Positions 16,116 to 25,678 of a DNA stretch of 64,000 nt are shown here, piece after piece. Location of the stretch: contig JABDCC010000001.1 of the NCBI GenBank assembly GCA_013288335.1, forward strand, positions 1 to 64,000, in the 5' to 3' direction. This stretch comes from Alphaproteobacteria bacterium (lineage in GTDB: Bacteria > Pseudomonadota > Alphaproteobacteria > Rickettsiales > JABCZZ01). Every line of letters begins with the position of its first letter. Positions within the stretch are counted from its first letter, which is position 1. Below the pieces are notes generated by a model. The model was not told where the DNA came from and searched no databases. It saw only the letters and a list, made by a program, of their open reading frames with translations. A program made the translations under genes and the position numbers.

Positions 16116-16985
16116 ATGAAAAATAATTCAGGTTTTACGCTCATAGAGCTTAGCATAGTACTGGTGATAATTGGCTTGATTGTCGGCGGAGTGTTGGTGG
16201 GACGCGATTTAATCAAGGCTGCTGAAATTCGAGCAACGATCAGCCAGTTAGAGAAATACAACACTGCTACCAATACATTCCGCAATAAATATAATTATTT
16301 GCCAGGCGATATACTAAGCTCTCAAGCCTCTGCATTTGGGCTCTATAATGTAACAGGCGCCAATGCGAATGCGCTAGCTTACGGTAATGGGGATGGCATT
16401 CTCCAGCCCGAAAATGATGGAGGTTATACCGAAGGTTATTCTGGGGAATTTGCCATGTTTTTTCTGCATTTGTCGCAAGCTGGCCTGGTAGATGGAATGT
16501 ATGGCGCTGGGGGGGCAGACACGCACTTAAACGGCGCTACAACCACTGGCGGATCTTATAACGGTGGAATTGGATATCCGCAAGCCACTGCTACTGCCAC
16601 CACCACAACTATGATTGCGGAGCTTTTACCTCCGGCAAAAATGGGCAAAGGTAATTTCTTTATGGCACTTTCTGATTATAGCACCAATTATTTTGCGCTG
16701 GTGGGCATGTCTAACATAAGTGGTGCTGGTTCATCTGCGATTGTTTCCGTCAATAACATTACCCCACTGGAAGCTTATAATATTGACAAGAAAATTGACG
16801 ATGGTTATCCGGCGACAGGAAGAGTATTTGCTTTTAATGCAAATACGGCCAATATAACAGGTCAATCTATTGTAGTTGCGACGACGAATGGCTGCGTAGT
16901 ATTTCCCCTGACCAATAATTATAACGTAGGTGACCCCAATTTTAATAACAAAGGGGAATGTGCATTACGCTTTAATTTTCAGTAG
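16116..16985 (+). CDS. Type IV pilin-like / pseudopilin protein
   Basis: The N-terminus MKNNSGFTLIELSIVLVIIGLIVGGVLVGRDLIKAAEIRA is a class III (prepilin) signal. PilD-type cleavage would fall between G and F, with the conserved E at +5. The remaining 250 residues are a Gly/Asn/Thr-rich extracellular domain with no recognised family; it resembles large pilin-like proteins often annotated 'prepilin-type N-terminal cleavage/methylation domain'. No assembly genes are nearby, so it depends on machinery elsewhere. It lies 35 bases after miaA. A palindromic repeat follows its stop. Confidence 0.8.
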   Translation: MKNNSGFTLIELSIVLVIIGLIVGGVLVGRDLIKAAEIRATISQLEKYNTATNTFRNKYNYLPGDILSSQASAFGLYNVTGANANALAYGNGDGILQPENDGGYTEGYSGEFAMFFLHLSQAGLVDGMYGAGGADTHLNGATTTGGSYNGGIGYPQATATATTTTMIAELLPPAKMGKGNFFMALSDYSTNYFALVGMSNISGAGSSAIVSVNNITPLEAYNIDKKIDDGYPATGRVFAFNANTANITGQSIVVATTNGCVVFPLTNNYNVGDPNFNNKGECALRFNFQ

Positions 16986-16991
16986 GCTCAA

Positions 16992-17079
16992 TTTAGGGGG
17001 CACGCTGCCCCCAATTTCGTTCCACGAAATTTCCCCTGCGGCGCAGGCAGGTCGTAAAGAACTCCCCCGCGTATCCGCG
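16992..17079. repeat. Palindromic repeat element, intergenic copy
   Basis: This 88-bp element between the pilin gene and the ribF stop contains a GGGGG/CCCCC stem (16996-17012). It also contains an 8-bp hairpin AATTTCGT, TCC, ACGAAATT (17013-17031), then TTCCCCTGCG and a tail AACTCCCCCGCGTATCCGCG. The head, the TCC loop and the tail match the element inside hemF (29466-29594), while the hairpin stem differs by compensating changes. The central long hairpin of the hemF copy is reduced here. Confidence 0.8.
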
Positions 17080-18003
17080 TTATTTACTTAACAAATTTTT
17101 TGCTTTCTCGCTATCTTCCGCAATTTGCTTTTTCAGTGCTTCGATGCCATCGAACTTTTTCTCTGGGCGGATGAACTCCACAAAATTCACTTCCATATGC
17201 TCGCCGTAAATATCCTGATTCCAATCAAACAGATGTACTTCGAGTTGCAATCTCGCGCCGTTAAAAGTTGGTCTTACACCAAAATTCGCAACCCCATTTA
17301 ACTGCTGTCTCAATACTTTCGCACGTATGGCATAGACACCTATTGCGGGGGTAAAAATTCTGCCCGGTAATATATTAGCGGTCGGAAAACCAAGCTGCCT
17401 TCCGCGTTTATCGCCTTCACGTACAATGCCGGTAATGTTGTAAGGTCGTCCCAGTAACATTTCTGTGAGTGCCATATTTCCTTGGGACAACGCTTCACGA
17501 ACACGTGTAGATGAACAGCGTTCACCGCCAACTAAAAGGGGTGGACAGGCTGTGTAGCCAAAGTCCAATTCGTGCGCCATTTTTTGCAAATATTCAGCAT
17601 TGCCGGTGCGCTTATAGCCGAACACAAAATCATCGCCGGTCACCACATGCGAAGCTCCGAGTTCGCCAACTAAAATATTGCGGATAAATGCTTCTGCGGT
17701 GGTGGTAGAAAATTCACGCGTGAAGCGGATAACGCGCATGAAATCAATACCCAGTTCTTTTAAAATGCGGATTTTTTCCGAGAAAGATATAATACGTAAT
17801 GGCGGAAGTTCCGGCTTGAAAATCCGCCGCGGATGCGGCTCAAAAGTTAAAATTGCTGCAGGCTTGCCAAGCTCCCGCGCGTGCTCAATCGTTTTTTGAA
17901 TGACCGATTGGTGCCCAAGATGCAAACCGGCAAAATTGCCAAGTGCAATAGCAGAGCCACGCAGGTTCGGCGGGAGTGGAGATTTATCACGGATGATGAG
18001 CAA
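17080..18003 (-). CDS. ribF: Bifunctional riboflavin kinase / FAD synthetase RibF
   Basis: The N-terminal FAD synthetase nucleotidyltransferase domain has GNFAGLHLGHQ, LTFEPHPRRIF, VVTGDDFVFGYKRTGN and CSSTRVREAL. The C-terminal riboflavin kinase domain starts near residue 185 with GDKRGRQLGFPTANI and has GVANFGVRPTFNG and LEVHLFDW. It makes FMN and FAD. The 307-residue length is normal. The TTG start at 18003 directly follows the TAA of the MaoC gene upstream, so the two are coupled. The element at 16992 abuts its 3' end. Confidence 0.92.
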   Translation of the reverse strand: MLIIRDKSPLPPNLRGSAIALGNFAGLHLGHQSVIQKTIEHARELGKPAAILTFEPHPRRIFKPELPPLRIISFSEKIRILKELGIDFMRVIRFTREFSTTTAEAFIRNILVGELGASHVVTGDDFVFGYKRTGNAEYLQKMAHELDFGYTACPPLLVGGERCSSTRVREALSQGNMALTEMLLGRPYNITGIVREGDKRGRQLGFPTANILPGRIFTPAIGVYAIRAKVLRQQLNGVANFGVRPTFNGARLQLEVHLFDWNQDIYGEHMEVNFVEFIRPEKKFDGIEALKKQIAEDSEKAKNLLSK

Positions 18004-18450
18004 TTATTCACCCCGCGCCGGAACTTTAATCAATGCTTCACCATCAATTACAATATTACCTTTTACCAAACATTGCGTTGTAAGCGTGACACGATGCTTT
18101 TCTGGCAGGAGTTCTTTCACAGTTGCGGTAGCATATACCGTATCACCCACGCGCACAGGTGCAGTAAATTTTAGTGTCTGGCCAAGATAGATGCAACCCG
18201 GTCCCGGGAGTTTTGTGCCGATTACCGCCGAGATTAAACTCGCAGTCAACATGCCGTAGACGATGCAGCCGCCGAACGGCGTGCGTGCGGCATATTCTTC
18301 ATTGAGATGCATGGGGTTGGTGTCGCCAGACATTCCGGCGAAAGTACGCAAATCCGTTTCGGTAATCGTGCGACTGAAAGTCGCAGTCATGCCGATTTTC
18401 AAATCTTCAAATTTGTAGCCTTCAAGGTCAGGAAATTGTACTAACATCAT
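18004..18450 (-). CDS. MaoC-like (R)-specific enoyl-CoA hydratase
   Basis: This 148-residue hot-dog fold protein has the hydratase 2 motif FAGMSGDTNPMHLNEEYA (catalytic Asp and His) followed by FGGCIVYGMLTASLIS and GDTVYATATVKEL. The family hydrates trans-2-enoyl-CoA to (R)-3-hydroxyacyl-CoA, as in PhaJ or Ccr-linked hydratases. No PHA genes are nearby, so the pathway is open. Its stop is fused to the TTG start of ribF. Confidence 0.85.
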   Translation of the reverse strand: MMLVQFPDLEGYKFEDLKIGMTATFSRTITETDLRTFAGMSGDTNPMHLNEEYAARTPFGGCIVYGMLTASLISAVIGTKLPGPGCIYLGQTLKFTAPVRVGDTVYATATVKELLPEKHRVTLTTQCLVKGNIVIDGEALIKVPARGE

Positions 18451-18473
18451 TCAATCCTTTTGTTTAAATTTGC

Positions 18474-18540
18474 GTTCAGATGCTTCGCATCCTGGCGCCA
18501 CGCAGGCTGCACTCGCGTTTGCTCGCTAGTCACTTCGTTC
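18474..18540. repeat. Hairpin-rich intergenic segment
   Basis: Between the YqgE stop and the MaoC start the sequence contains a GATGC-TTC-GCATC hairpin and repeated GCG-rich units around GCGTTTGCTCGC. It looks like a small REP-type palindromic element, but no second copy was found in this window. Confidence 0.3.
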
Positions 18541-18543
18541 CAG

Positions 18544-19149
18544 CTACGCATGACCGACATTGCTGGTGAGTTTGCTGATATCGATGCCATGCTGGTTTGC
18601 CGCCTTCGACCATTTTAGATTATTATCCGTATCAAAAATCAATTCGCGAGTGGCGGGCACTGAAATCCAGCTATTAGCTTCCATCTCTGTCTCTAACTGC
18701 CCTGCCGCCCAGCCTGCATAGCCAAGCGCTAAGATACGTTCTTTCGGGCCTTTACCCGCTGCAATATCGCGCAGCACGTGAATGGAGGAAGAAATAGCGA
18801 TGTTATTTACCGTTATTAACGTGTCGGGATGAGGAGGCGCTTCGCCCAAATGGTAAATCACAAACCCGCGATTTATTTCCACCGGTCCGCCGTAATGCAC
18901 CGGCAACTGGTTAACGCTGTCTTGAGGCGCAATTTCAAGCTGCTCGAATAAATCCGTATAGCTGATATTTTCAATTATGTTGTTGATTATGATGCCCATT
19001 GCGCCGTTTTTATCATGTGCGCACATCAGGATCACCGTGCGTGCAAAAGCAGGGGAGTTTATCAGCGGCGTGGCAATGAGCAGGCGGCTTGTGAGATAAC
19101 CGACTGGCTCTGTTTTTCCTGATTTTGGAATATGGATGCTTGCGCTCAT
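18544..19149 (-). CDS. YqgE/AlgH family protein (UPF0301)
   Basis: Blocks YLTSRLLIATPLINSPAFARTVILMCAHDKNGAMGIIIN, VHYGGPVEINRGFVIYH, ILALGYAGWAAGQLETEMEANSWISVPA and the terminal GHA are the full YqgE/AlgH family pattern (201 residues). It is cytosolic. The family has been linked to regulation of alginate and other processes in Pseudomonas, but the molecular activity is unknown. It is transcribed from its own start, 26 bases downstream of dusB in the same direction. Confidence 0.9.
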   Translation of the reverse strand: MSASIHIPKSGKTEPVGYLTSRLLIATPLINSPAFARTVILMCAHDKNGAMGIIINNIIENISYTDLFEQLEIAPQDSVNQLPVHYGGPVEINRGFVIYHLGEAPPHPDTLITVNNIAISSSIHVLRDIAAGKGPKERILALGYAGWAAGQLETEMEANSWISVPATRELIFDTDNNLKWSKAANQHGIDISKLTSNVGHA

Positions 19150-19175
19150 AGGACATAATGTAGCGCAAAATTTAT

Positions 19176-20162
19176 TTAGTGCAAAATACTTGTTTCTTCC
19201 ACACTATTATAAAAATCACTGATGAGTGATTTTACGTGCGTAGGATCAATGCTCTGGTTCACTTTGAAACGGAATTCCGAAGAACTATGCAGCCCCGTGG
19301 AGTACCAGCCAATATGTTTGCGCGCAACGCGCACGCCATTATCCACTCCGTAGAGCGTCAGCATATCGTCGTAATGTTTCAATACAATATCACGTTGCTC
19401 AGCAAGCGTAGGCGCTGCTTTTTTCTCACCGGTTTTTAAGTAATGGCAGACTTGGCCTAAGAACCACGGGCGTCCATAGCTGCCTCGGCCAATCATCACG
19501 CCATCGGCGCCGGATTTATGTATCGCGCTGTCGACATCTTCAAACGTGGTGATATCGCCATTGACGATTACCGGCAACTTGACTGCATCTTTGACCGAGC
19601 GAATAAAATCCCAGTCGGCGGAGCCTTTATACATCTGGCAGCGTGTGCGGCCATGTACGGTAATCATTTTGATGCCACATTCTTCAGCAATTTTTGCCAC
19701 TTTCGGGGCGTTGAGTGAATTGTGATCCCAACCCATACGCATCTTTAGCGTCACTGGAATTTTTACCGCCTTCACGGTTGCTTCCAGAATTTTGGCGGCC
19801 AGTGGTTCATTGCGAAGCAATGCCGAGCCCGCCTCGCCATTGGTTACTTTTTTTACCGGGCAACCGAAATTGATATCAATGAGGCTCGCACCGCGATCTT
19901 CATTTAATTTTGCCGCTTCGCCCATCACATCCGGCTCACAGCCTGCAAGCTGTACTGCCATTGGAAATTCTTCCGGCGTGTGACTCGCCATACGGAGCGT
20001 ATTGCGCGTCTCCATAATCATCGCGCGGCTTGCGATCATTTCTGAGACCACCATGCCAACATCAAAACTTTTCACGAGACGGCGAAATACGATGTCGGTG
20101 ACGCCGGTCATAGGTGCAAGCACAACGGGATGATCGAGGGTTATGGAATCAATCTTTATCAT
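19176..20162 (-). CDS. dusB: tRNA-dihydrouridine synthase DusB (NifR3 family)
   Basis: This TIM-barrel flavoenzyme has [15 protein letters not shown] at the N-terminus. [20 protein letters not shown] holds the active-site cysteine. [29 protein letters not shown] and NGDITTFED (FMN binding) follow, then [16 protein letters not shown]. It reduces uridine in the tRNA D-loop. In many alphaproteobacteria it precedes ntrBC; here it is followed by yqgE instead. It is divergent from ispDF with 74 bases between starts. Confidence 0.93.
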   Translation of the reverse strand: MIKIDSITLDHPVVLAPMTGVTDIVFRRLVKSFDVGMVVSEMIASRAMIMETRNTLRMASHTPEEFPMAVQLAGCEPDVMGEAAKLNEDRGASLIDINFGCPVKKVTNGEAGSALLRNEPLAAKILEATVKAVKIPVTLKMRMGWDHNSLNAPKVAKIAEECGIKMITVHGRTRCQMYKGSADWDFIRSVKDAVKLPVIVNGDITTFEDVDSAIHKSGADGVMIGRGSYGRPWFLGQVCHYLKTGEKKAAPTLAEQRDIVLKHYDDMLTLYGVDNGVRVARKHIGWYSTGLHSSSEFRFKVNQSIDPTHVKSLISDFYNSVEETSILH

Positions 20163-20236
20163 TTATTTATTTGTCATTGCGGCTGAATTATTTAATGTTA
20201 GGGTTCATAGTATAAATTCGTAAAATACACAAGGTT

Positions 20237-21418
20237 ATGAGCAAAACCACGATCGCATTGATAGTCGCTGCCGGCGGAAGCAAGCGCGTTGGCGGCGAAA
20301 TTCCCAAGCAATATCAGATACTAGACAATAAAAGCCTACTTAAGCGCAGTATCGAGGTTTTTATGCGCCATCCTGCCATTTCGGGTGTGCGTGTGGTCAT
20401 AAATCCTGCGCATCGTGTCTATTATGACGAACATACTGCAGGGCTTCATATTGACGCGCCGGTAGATGGTGGCGCAACCAGACAGGAATCGGTGCGGCTT
20501 GGCCTTGCGAGTTTTGCAGATAACCCGCCAGATTATATTTTAATTCATGACGCAGCGCGCCCAAATATTTCGGATGAAATTATTTCACAGGTGGTAGCGG
20601 GGCTCGAATCGTCTCCTGCGGTGATTCCGGTATTGCCGGTATTTGATACGCTGAAACACGTAGAGGACGGGCTTATCGTTGGCACCATTGAGCGCAAAAA
20701 ACTTTTCCGTGCGCAGACCCCACAAGGGTTTCACTATAAAGCAATTTTTAATGCACATAGCAAATGCGGCGACTATGATTACACCGACGACGCAGCGGTT
20801 GCTGAAAATATGGGGCTGGAGGTAAAAACGGTGACAGGTTCAGAACATAATTATAAAATCACGACTGCCGAAGATATGCGCGATGCGCAGTCTTTGCTTG
20901 CTGCACATTATGAAACGCGCGTAGGCTCGGGGTTTGACGTGCATAAGCTCGTGCCGTTTGATGCGGATATGAATCTTTCCGAACGCAAAGTGACTATTTG
21001 CGGAACGGATATCCCGTTTGATTTTGTGCTCGAAGGCCATTCCGATGCCGATGTTGGCTTGCATGCGCTGGTCGATGCCATGCTTGGTGCAATTAGCGCA
21101 GGCGATATTGGTGAGCATTTTCCGCCGTCAGACCCACGTTGGCGCGGCGTGAGCTCATCGCGTTTTCTCATTCATGCTTATCAGTTACTCAAACAAAAAC
21201 GTGGCTCTGTGGTGCATATTGATATCACGATTATTTGTGAGAAACCGGCAATTTCTCCGTACCGCGAACAGATGGTGCGCAATATTGCTAACCTGCTTGA
21301 TATTGAACCCACACGCGTAAGCGTAAAGGCCACTACTACCGAAAAACTAGGGTTTACGGGAAGAGGCGAGGGAATTGCAGCACAGGCTATTGTGACCGTG
21401 AAAGTGCCGGGGGCTTAA
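20237..21418 (+). CDS. ispDF: Bifunctional IspD/IspF isoprenoid synthesis enzyme
   Basis: Residues 1 to about 225 are IspD (IVAAGGSKRVGGEIPKQYQ at the CTP site, HDAARPNISDEII, YTDDAAVAE). Residues from about 230 are IspF (RVGSGFDVHKLVPF, EGHSDADVGLHALVDAMLGAISAGDIGEHFPPSDPRW, KATTTEKLGFTGRGEGIAAQAI). The fusion makes CDP-ME from MEP and then converts CDP-MEP to the cyclodiphosphate. It is a fusion typical of alphaproteobacteria and epsilonproteobacteria. The stop is immediately followed by the ATG of pgpA. Confidence 0.95.
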   Translation: MSKTTIALIVAAGGSKRVGGEIPKQYQILDNKSLLKRSIEVFMRHPAISGVRVVINPAHRVYYDEHTAGLHIDAPVDGGATRQESVRLGLASFADNPPDYILIHDAARPNISDEIISQVVAGLESSPAVIPVLPVFDTLKHVEDGLIVGTIERKKLFRAQTPQGFHYKAIFNAHSKCGDYDYTDDAAVAENMGLEVKTVTGSEHNYKITTAEDMRDAQSLLAAHYETRVGSGFDVHKLVPFDADMNLSERKVTICGTDIPFDFVLEGHSDADVGLHALVDAMLGAISAGDIGEHFPPSDPRWRGVSSSRFLIHAYQLLKQKRGSVVHIDITIICEKPAISPYREQMVRNIANLLDIEPTRVSVKATTTEKLGFTGRGEGIAAQAIVTVKVPGA

Positions 21419-21934
21419 ATGGATGAAAAACAAAAACCATCTTTATCTTTCTTTCACCCGATAAAATTTATCGGCACCTGGTTTGGCGTTGGGCTTGCGC
21501 CCTATGCTGCAGGAACTTGTGCCTCCATTGCTGCGCTCCCTTTTGCCTGGGTGATACAGACATGTTTTGGAAGTGTAGCTTTATTTATAGCAAGCATTCT
21601 GGTGTTCATACTCGGTGTGATACTCTGCAATTTATATGCGCCTTACACTGATTCACTCGACCCGCGCGAGATGGTCATTGATGAAATCTCCGGTCAGTGG
21701 TTGTTGCTTTCATTTATGTTTCCAACACTTAGTTCCTATATCACCGGCCTCGTGCTGTTTCGTTTTTTTGATATTGTGAAGCCCTGGCCGATAAGCGTTG
21801 CCGATCGCAAAATCCACGGTGGATTTGGTGTGATGTTTGACGATGCGCTTGCTGCCATTTATCCGCTCATTCTTTTCGGTATTGTATATTTATGTGGCTA
21901 CGGCCATGTTATTATAAATTTTTTGGCGAATTAA
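21419..21934 (+). CDS. pgpA: Phosphatidylglycerophosphatase A
   Basis: This 171-residue membrane protein has the PgpA blocks [35 protein letters not shown] and [34 protein letters not shown]. It dephosphorylates phosphatidylglycerophosphate to phosphatidylglycerol at the inner membrane. The ATG directly follows the ispDF stop. The next gene begins 7 bases downstream, so ispDF-pgpA-cinA form an operon, an arrangement seen in other alphaproteobacteria. Confidence 0.9.
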   Translation: MDEKQKPSLSFFHPIKFIGTWFGVGLAPYAAGTCASIAALPFAWVIQTCFGSVALFIASILVFILGVILCNLYAPYTDSLDPREMVIDEISGQWLLLSFMFPTLSSYITGLVLFRFFDIVKPWPISVADRKIHGGFGVMFDDALAAIYPLILFGIVYLCGYGHVIINFLAN

Positions 21935-21941
21935 TATTAAT

Positions 21942-22436
21942 ATGTTTAGTAATCTGCTTATTAATAAAGCAAAAGCGCTCCTTACGCTTTGCGAGAAAAA
22001 AGAGTTTATGCTGGCGACCGCGGAATCCTGCACAGGTGGCTTGATTGCGGCTTTGCTTACCGAAATCCCCGGTTCTTCTTCGGTTGTAGAGCGCGGTTTT
22101 GTTACCTATTCCAATGAAGCCAAAGAAACTGCGCTTGGGGTTTCCGTCGCGTTACTGGACTCGTATGGCGCGGTGAGTCAGGAAGTTGCAAAAGCAATGG
22201 CAACCGGCACACTTGAAAAAAGCAATGCGGATGTAAGCATTGCAGTCACCGGCATTGCAGGCCCGAGTGGCGGCAGTATAGAAAAACCAGTGGGACTGGT
22301 GTATATCGCCGTGGCGCTGATTAACCAGAAAGCAATAATACACGAACACCATTTCAAGGGTAGCCGCAATGCAATCAGATTAGCTGCGGTGGAAAAGGCA
22401 CTCGATATGGTGATGCAGGTTATTCAGGAGTCGTAA
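21942..22436 (+). CDS. pncC: CinA C-terminal domain protein / nicotinamide-nucleotide amidohydrolase
   Basis: This 164-residue protein has [51 protein letters not shown] and [23 protein letters not shown]. These are the PncC/CinA C-terminal signatures, including the catalytic serine and the GIAGP motif. The enzyme deamidates nicotinamide mononucleotide in pyridine nucleotide recycling. It is the last gene of the ispDF operon, and its 3' end overlaps the convergent ModA-like gene by 17 bases. Confidence 0.9.
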   Translation: MFSNLLINKAKALLTLCEKKEFMLATAESCTGGLIAALLTEIPGSSSVVERGFVTYSNEAKETALGVSVALLDSYGAVSQEVAKAMATGTLEKSNADVSIAVTGIAGPSGGSIEKPVGLVYIAVALINQKAIIHEHHFKGSRNAIRLAAVEKALDMVMQVIQES

Positions 22437-22884
22437 AGCCGTTACTATCAAAAATTTCTTTGGCCTCATCCGATTTTAAATATTCAAGAAATTTGCGGGC
22501 GGGGGTCATATTTTCACTTGCTACTACTGCGGCAGTATAATGTCTGGCATGCTCACTTGCAATTTCGCCGATGGAATAAACATCAATCATACCTTTGGTT
22601 TTTAACTGCTGAATTAGACTTGCATCGGTGGTGATGAACACATCCCCGGAATCACCATCTTCAATTTTCTTTTTCTGATTTGCAGATACACCAAAGATAT
22701 TTGCGACACTTATCATAGTGTTATTATCCATCGTTTTATGTGCAAAAGCAGAGGCAGCTTGTGAGAGTGGAACGGCAAGCGAACTATCTGCAAGCACGGT
22801 GATGGATTCAATTTCTTTCTTGTCGGCAGCCATAGCTGAAGAAGCAAGAAGGCAGAGCAGCGCAATTATTATACGGAGTTTCAT
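22420..22884 (-). CDS. Very short ModA-like periplasmic binding protein
   Basis: The protein has a signal peptide (1-19, ending SAMA). [25 protein letters not shown] and [25 protein letters not shown] match the N-terminal lobe of molybdate-type binding proteins. [36 protein letters not shown] matches the C-terminal end. At 154 residues it lacks roughly the 80-100 residues that normally lie between these blocks. The reading frame is intact and the gene is coupled to mrp (ATGA overlap), so it may be a functional compact form. The ligand is unknown; no modBC genes are nearby. Confidence 0.7.
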   Translation of the reverse strand: MKLRIIIALLCLLASSAMAADKKEIESITVLADSSLAVPLSQAASAFAHKTMDNNTMISVANIFGVSANQKKKIEDGDSGDVFITTDASLIQQLKTKGMIDVYSIGEIASEHARHYTAAVVASENMTPARKFLEYLKSDEAKEIFDSNGFTTPE

Positions 22885-23954
22885 AATATTAATTTTGCGA
22901 TGCTTTCATAGATTTTTGCACGGTCTTCGTAACGTATGCCATTATCTGAAGCTTCGCGCAAAGTGATATCAATCGGAACCTGACCGAGTAACTGCGAGCC
23001 ACTAGATTCCGCTAATTTTTTACCACCGCCCTCACCAAATATCGCATGGATTTTGCCTGTAGAAGGTTCGGCAAAGCCACTCATATTCTCAATAATACCC
23101 AGTATCGGGACATTCACTTTCTTGAACATATCTGCCGATTTTCGTGCATCAGCGAGTGCCACTTCCTGTGGGGTAGTGACAATAATCGCGCCGTTTACCG
23201 GTACTTGCTGCACCAAGCTTAAATGAATATCACCAGTGCCGGGCGGCATATCAATCAGCAACACATCCAGTGGGGTATCGGCGGTTCCCCAATTCACATC
23301 ACGCAGCATTTGCGCCAAGGCTTTTGTGGCTTGTGGGCCACGCCAGATAATAGCGGATTCTTCGCCTACCAGCAGGCCAATCGACATGCAGGCAATGCCA
23401 TATGCCCCAATAGGAATAATTCTTCCTTCCACCACTTCTGGTTTTCCCTCCAGGTGCATCATCCGGGGCAGCGACGGCCCATAAATATCGGCATCAAGAA
23501 GCCCCACGCGTTTTCCGGCTTTAGTGAGTGCATGAGCAAGATTCACTGAAGTAGTGGATTTTCCAACGCCCCCTTTGCCAGAAGCAACGGCGATTATTTT
23601 TTTAACATGGGGAAGGGGCTCTGTATTCCAGATAGCCTTTTTTATAGGGGGTGGTCTCATAGGAGTTCCACCTTTCTCATCTGTTTTGGTTTCTGCCGTC
23701 ATAACTACACTGACCGATTTTACACCATCCAGAGTTCTTACTGCTTTTTCACAGGCGCTTTCCAGCCATGCTAAACGCGAGACATCTTGCTGCGAAATAG
23801 TAACCAGGAACGAAACTTTATCGCCTTTTACAGAAACAGCCGAGACCATGCCAAGGCTCACTATGTCCTTGCCATCAATAGCCACATCAGAAAGCGTCTT
23901 TACAATATCGCCTTCTGTGAGCGATGCCGTTTTTGTTGAAAACCAGTTTTTCAT
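22881..23954 (-). CDS. apbC: Mrp/ApbC family Fe-S cluster carrier ATPase
   Basis: An N-terminal DUF59-like domain (residues 10-90) precedes the ParA-like ATPase domain, whose Walker A ASGKGGVGKSTTSVNLAHAL starts near residue 123. DADIYGPSLPRM, IIWRGPQATKALAQML, LLIDMPPGTGDIHLSL and TPQEVALADARKSADMF are classic Mrp blocks. The family carries and transfers [4Fe-4S] clusters. The usual CxxC after ENMS is absent (ENMSGFAEPSTGKIH), as in some other alphaproteobacterial Mrp proteins. The length of 357 residues is standard. Confidence 0.9.
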   Translation of the reverse strand: MKNWFSTKTASLTEGDIVKTLSDVAIDGKDIVSLGMVSAVSVKGDKVSFLVTISQQDVSRLAWLESACEKAVRTLDGVKSVSVVMTAETKTDEKGGTPMRPPPIKKAIWNTEPLPHVKKIIAVASGKGGVGKSTTSVNLAHALTKAGKRVGLLDADIYGPSLPRMMHLEGKPEVVEGRIIPIGAYGIACMSIGLLVGEESAIIWRGPQATKALAQMLRDVNWGTADTPLDVLLIDMPPGTGDIHLSLVQQVPVNGAIIVTTPQEVALADARKSADMFKKVNVPILGIIENMSGFAEPSTGKIHAIFGEGGGKKLAESSGSQLLGQVPIDITLREASDNGIRYEDRAKIYESIAKLIL

Positions 23955-23979
23955 ATAATGAGTTATGAAGGTAATTTTA

Positions 23980-25662
23980 TTATTTTTCTATAAGACAATT
24001 ATGTGCTTTGCCGCTGGGTGATACAAACTCGTCAAAAAACACTTGTTTGGAAACTATTAGTATCTGCGCTTGATCGTAATTTATATTGCGTGCGGTTTCC
24101 GGGTTAGAAAAAGTGATCGCGCGTTCTTTATCAAGCGCTGCGCAATTTATAAATTCTTTTGCCGTATTATAAAATGTTTCTGAATTAAGAAATACCAATC
24201 TGTCTGCATTTTTCAGCTTATCCTGGAAACTGGGGATATGCAGAATATTTCCCAGTCCGCCGTAATATGAAGTGGGAAAGAGAATATTGGTATTATAATA
24301 AGGCATCACTGCGGTTGCCCATATTTTAAGGGAATCCTTGTTCATCAAATCATAAGGATTTTCTATCCCTGGAATAATGAAGGTTTCATAGCGATCGAGT
24401 ACCACAAGGCTTTTGGAATCAAGTGTTTTCATAAAATCTGAAATCTCATTCCACTCATTTTCAGAGATCCTGTTATACTCAGAGAGATCACCAAAATTAT
24501 AACCTGCTTCAGAAAACCGGGTTACCCGATTATACGACAAAAGCCCTGCAATTATTAAAATTGCCAGCAAAGATGGTAGCCCATAAACCTGCAGTTTTTT
24601 GGGAAAACTTTGCGCCAGCATTGTGCCGCAATAACCTATCGCCCATCCGCTTATTGGAATAATGAACGGCACTATCCATAAATTTCGCCGTGACGACAGA
24701 AACTGATAAGCGCCGGTCACCACTAACAACATGCCAAGCCCGAGCCCAAATGCGGACAATACGAGAAAAGCGCGGAAACGCCGGTCCTGAATTGCAGTAA
24801 ATGTTAAAGCCGGTGCGGTAATGTATAAAATTTGCGGGATAGGGGATGTATAAGAAAATGCGATAAAGGGATAAAATAATCCACTGATTAGCAAATCGGC
24901 ATAGGTAAATTTTCCATCAGGTTTAAGCGCTTCGTGAAGAGCGGCAAATGCGAATGGTGCGTTTACATCATGCCACAAATGGTTCGTAATCAGAAAAATT
25001 AAGCCAATAATCCCGTTTGCAATTATCCAGTGTAATAATTGATTTTTAGGAGATTTTCGGATGTATAACGTCACGGCTTCGTAGGCGGCGATTGCAAACA
25101 AAGTAAAAATTGCCGACAGATGTGTAAGGCAAGCAATCACGGCAAAACCCAGATAACCAAGTAGCGCGCGTGAGGATTTATTTTCCCGCCAATGCAGATA
25201 ACAATAAAAGCTCAGGGAAATAAAGAAGAGGAACATGCTGTAATTGCGCACTACATAAGACTGAACAATAAACCCATGTCCGAACGCCACCAGTGATGCT
25301 GTGCAAAGCCCAGTGAATGACCCGTTTAGTTTGTTGCCGATACAGTAATATATTGGAATCAACCCCATGCCAAATATCAGCGCTAAGCTTCGTGCGAACC
25401 AGATATCGTCAGAAATCATAAGCCAGTAATGACGCATTACCTGTCCCACCGGTGGATGGGATTCATAAAGCGAGAAATCCAATACTTGTTTTAAGTCATG
25501 TGCTTTAGCGATGAAAATATCGCTTATTTCGTCCTGGCTGTAATAATAATCAGAAACACCATGCACGCTTAAATAGGCTGAAAGACCCACCAGCAGCAAA
25601 AGCCATACCCCAATAAATGGTTTCGTCAGGAGCGGGAGAAAATTATTTTGGCTATTTTCCAT
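23980..25662 (-). CDS. GT39/PMT-like membrane glycosyltransferase
   Basis: This 560-residue protein has about ten hydrophobic helices in the first 370 residues and a periplasmic C-terminal domain. The first loop holds YYYSQDEISD and LYESHPPVGQ, matching the acidic and HPP motifs of dolichyl-phosphate-mannose/ArnT-type transferases that use polyprenyl-phosphate sugars. QSYVVRNYSMFLFF fits the family pattern too. It probably glycosylates a lipid, a polysaccharide or a protein at the periplasmic face. It stands alone between mrp and tRNA-Glu. Confidence 0.75.
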   Translation of the reverse strand: MENSQNNFLPLLTKPFIGVWLLLLVGLSAYLSVHGVSDYYYSQDEISDIFIAKAHDLKQVLDFSLYESHPPVGQVMRHYWLMISDDIWFARSLALIFGMGLIPIYYCIGNKLNGSFTGLCTASLVAFGHGFIVQSYVVRNYSMFLFFISLSFYCYLHWRENKSSRALLGYLGFAVIACLTHLSAIFTLFAIAAYEAVTLYIRKSPKNQLLHWIIANGIIGLIFLITNHLWHDVNAPFAFAALHEALKPDGKFTYADLLISGLFYPFIAFSYTSPIPQILYITAPALTFTAIQDRRFRAFLVLSAFGLGLGMLLVVTGAYQFLSSRRNLWIVPFIIPISGWAIGYCGTMLAQSFPKKLQVYGLPSLLAILIIAGLLSYNRVTRFSEAGYNFGDLSEYNRISENEWNEISDFMKTLDSKSLVVLDRYETFIIPGIENPYDLMNKDSLKIWATAVMPYYNTNILFPTSYYGGLGNILHIPSFQDKLKNADRLVFLNSETFYNTAKEFINCAALDKERAITFSNPETARNINYDQAQILIVSKQVFFDEFVSPSGKAHNCLIEK

Positions 25663-25678
25663 GAATGCCTTTCTTAAC

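Noticed and set aside
18474..18540. Assignment of this palindromic spacer to the hemF element family
   Set aside because: It has hairpins but none of the shared head, TCC loop context or tail sequences.
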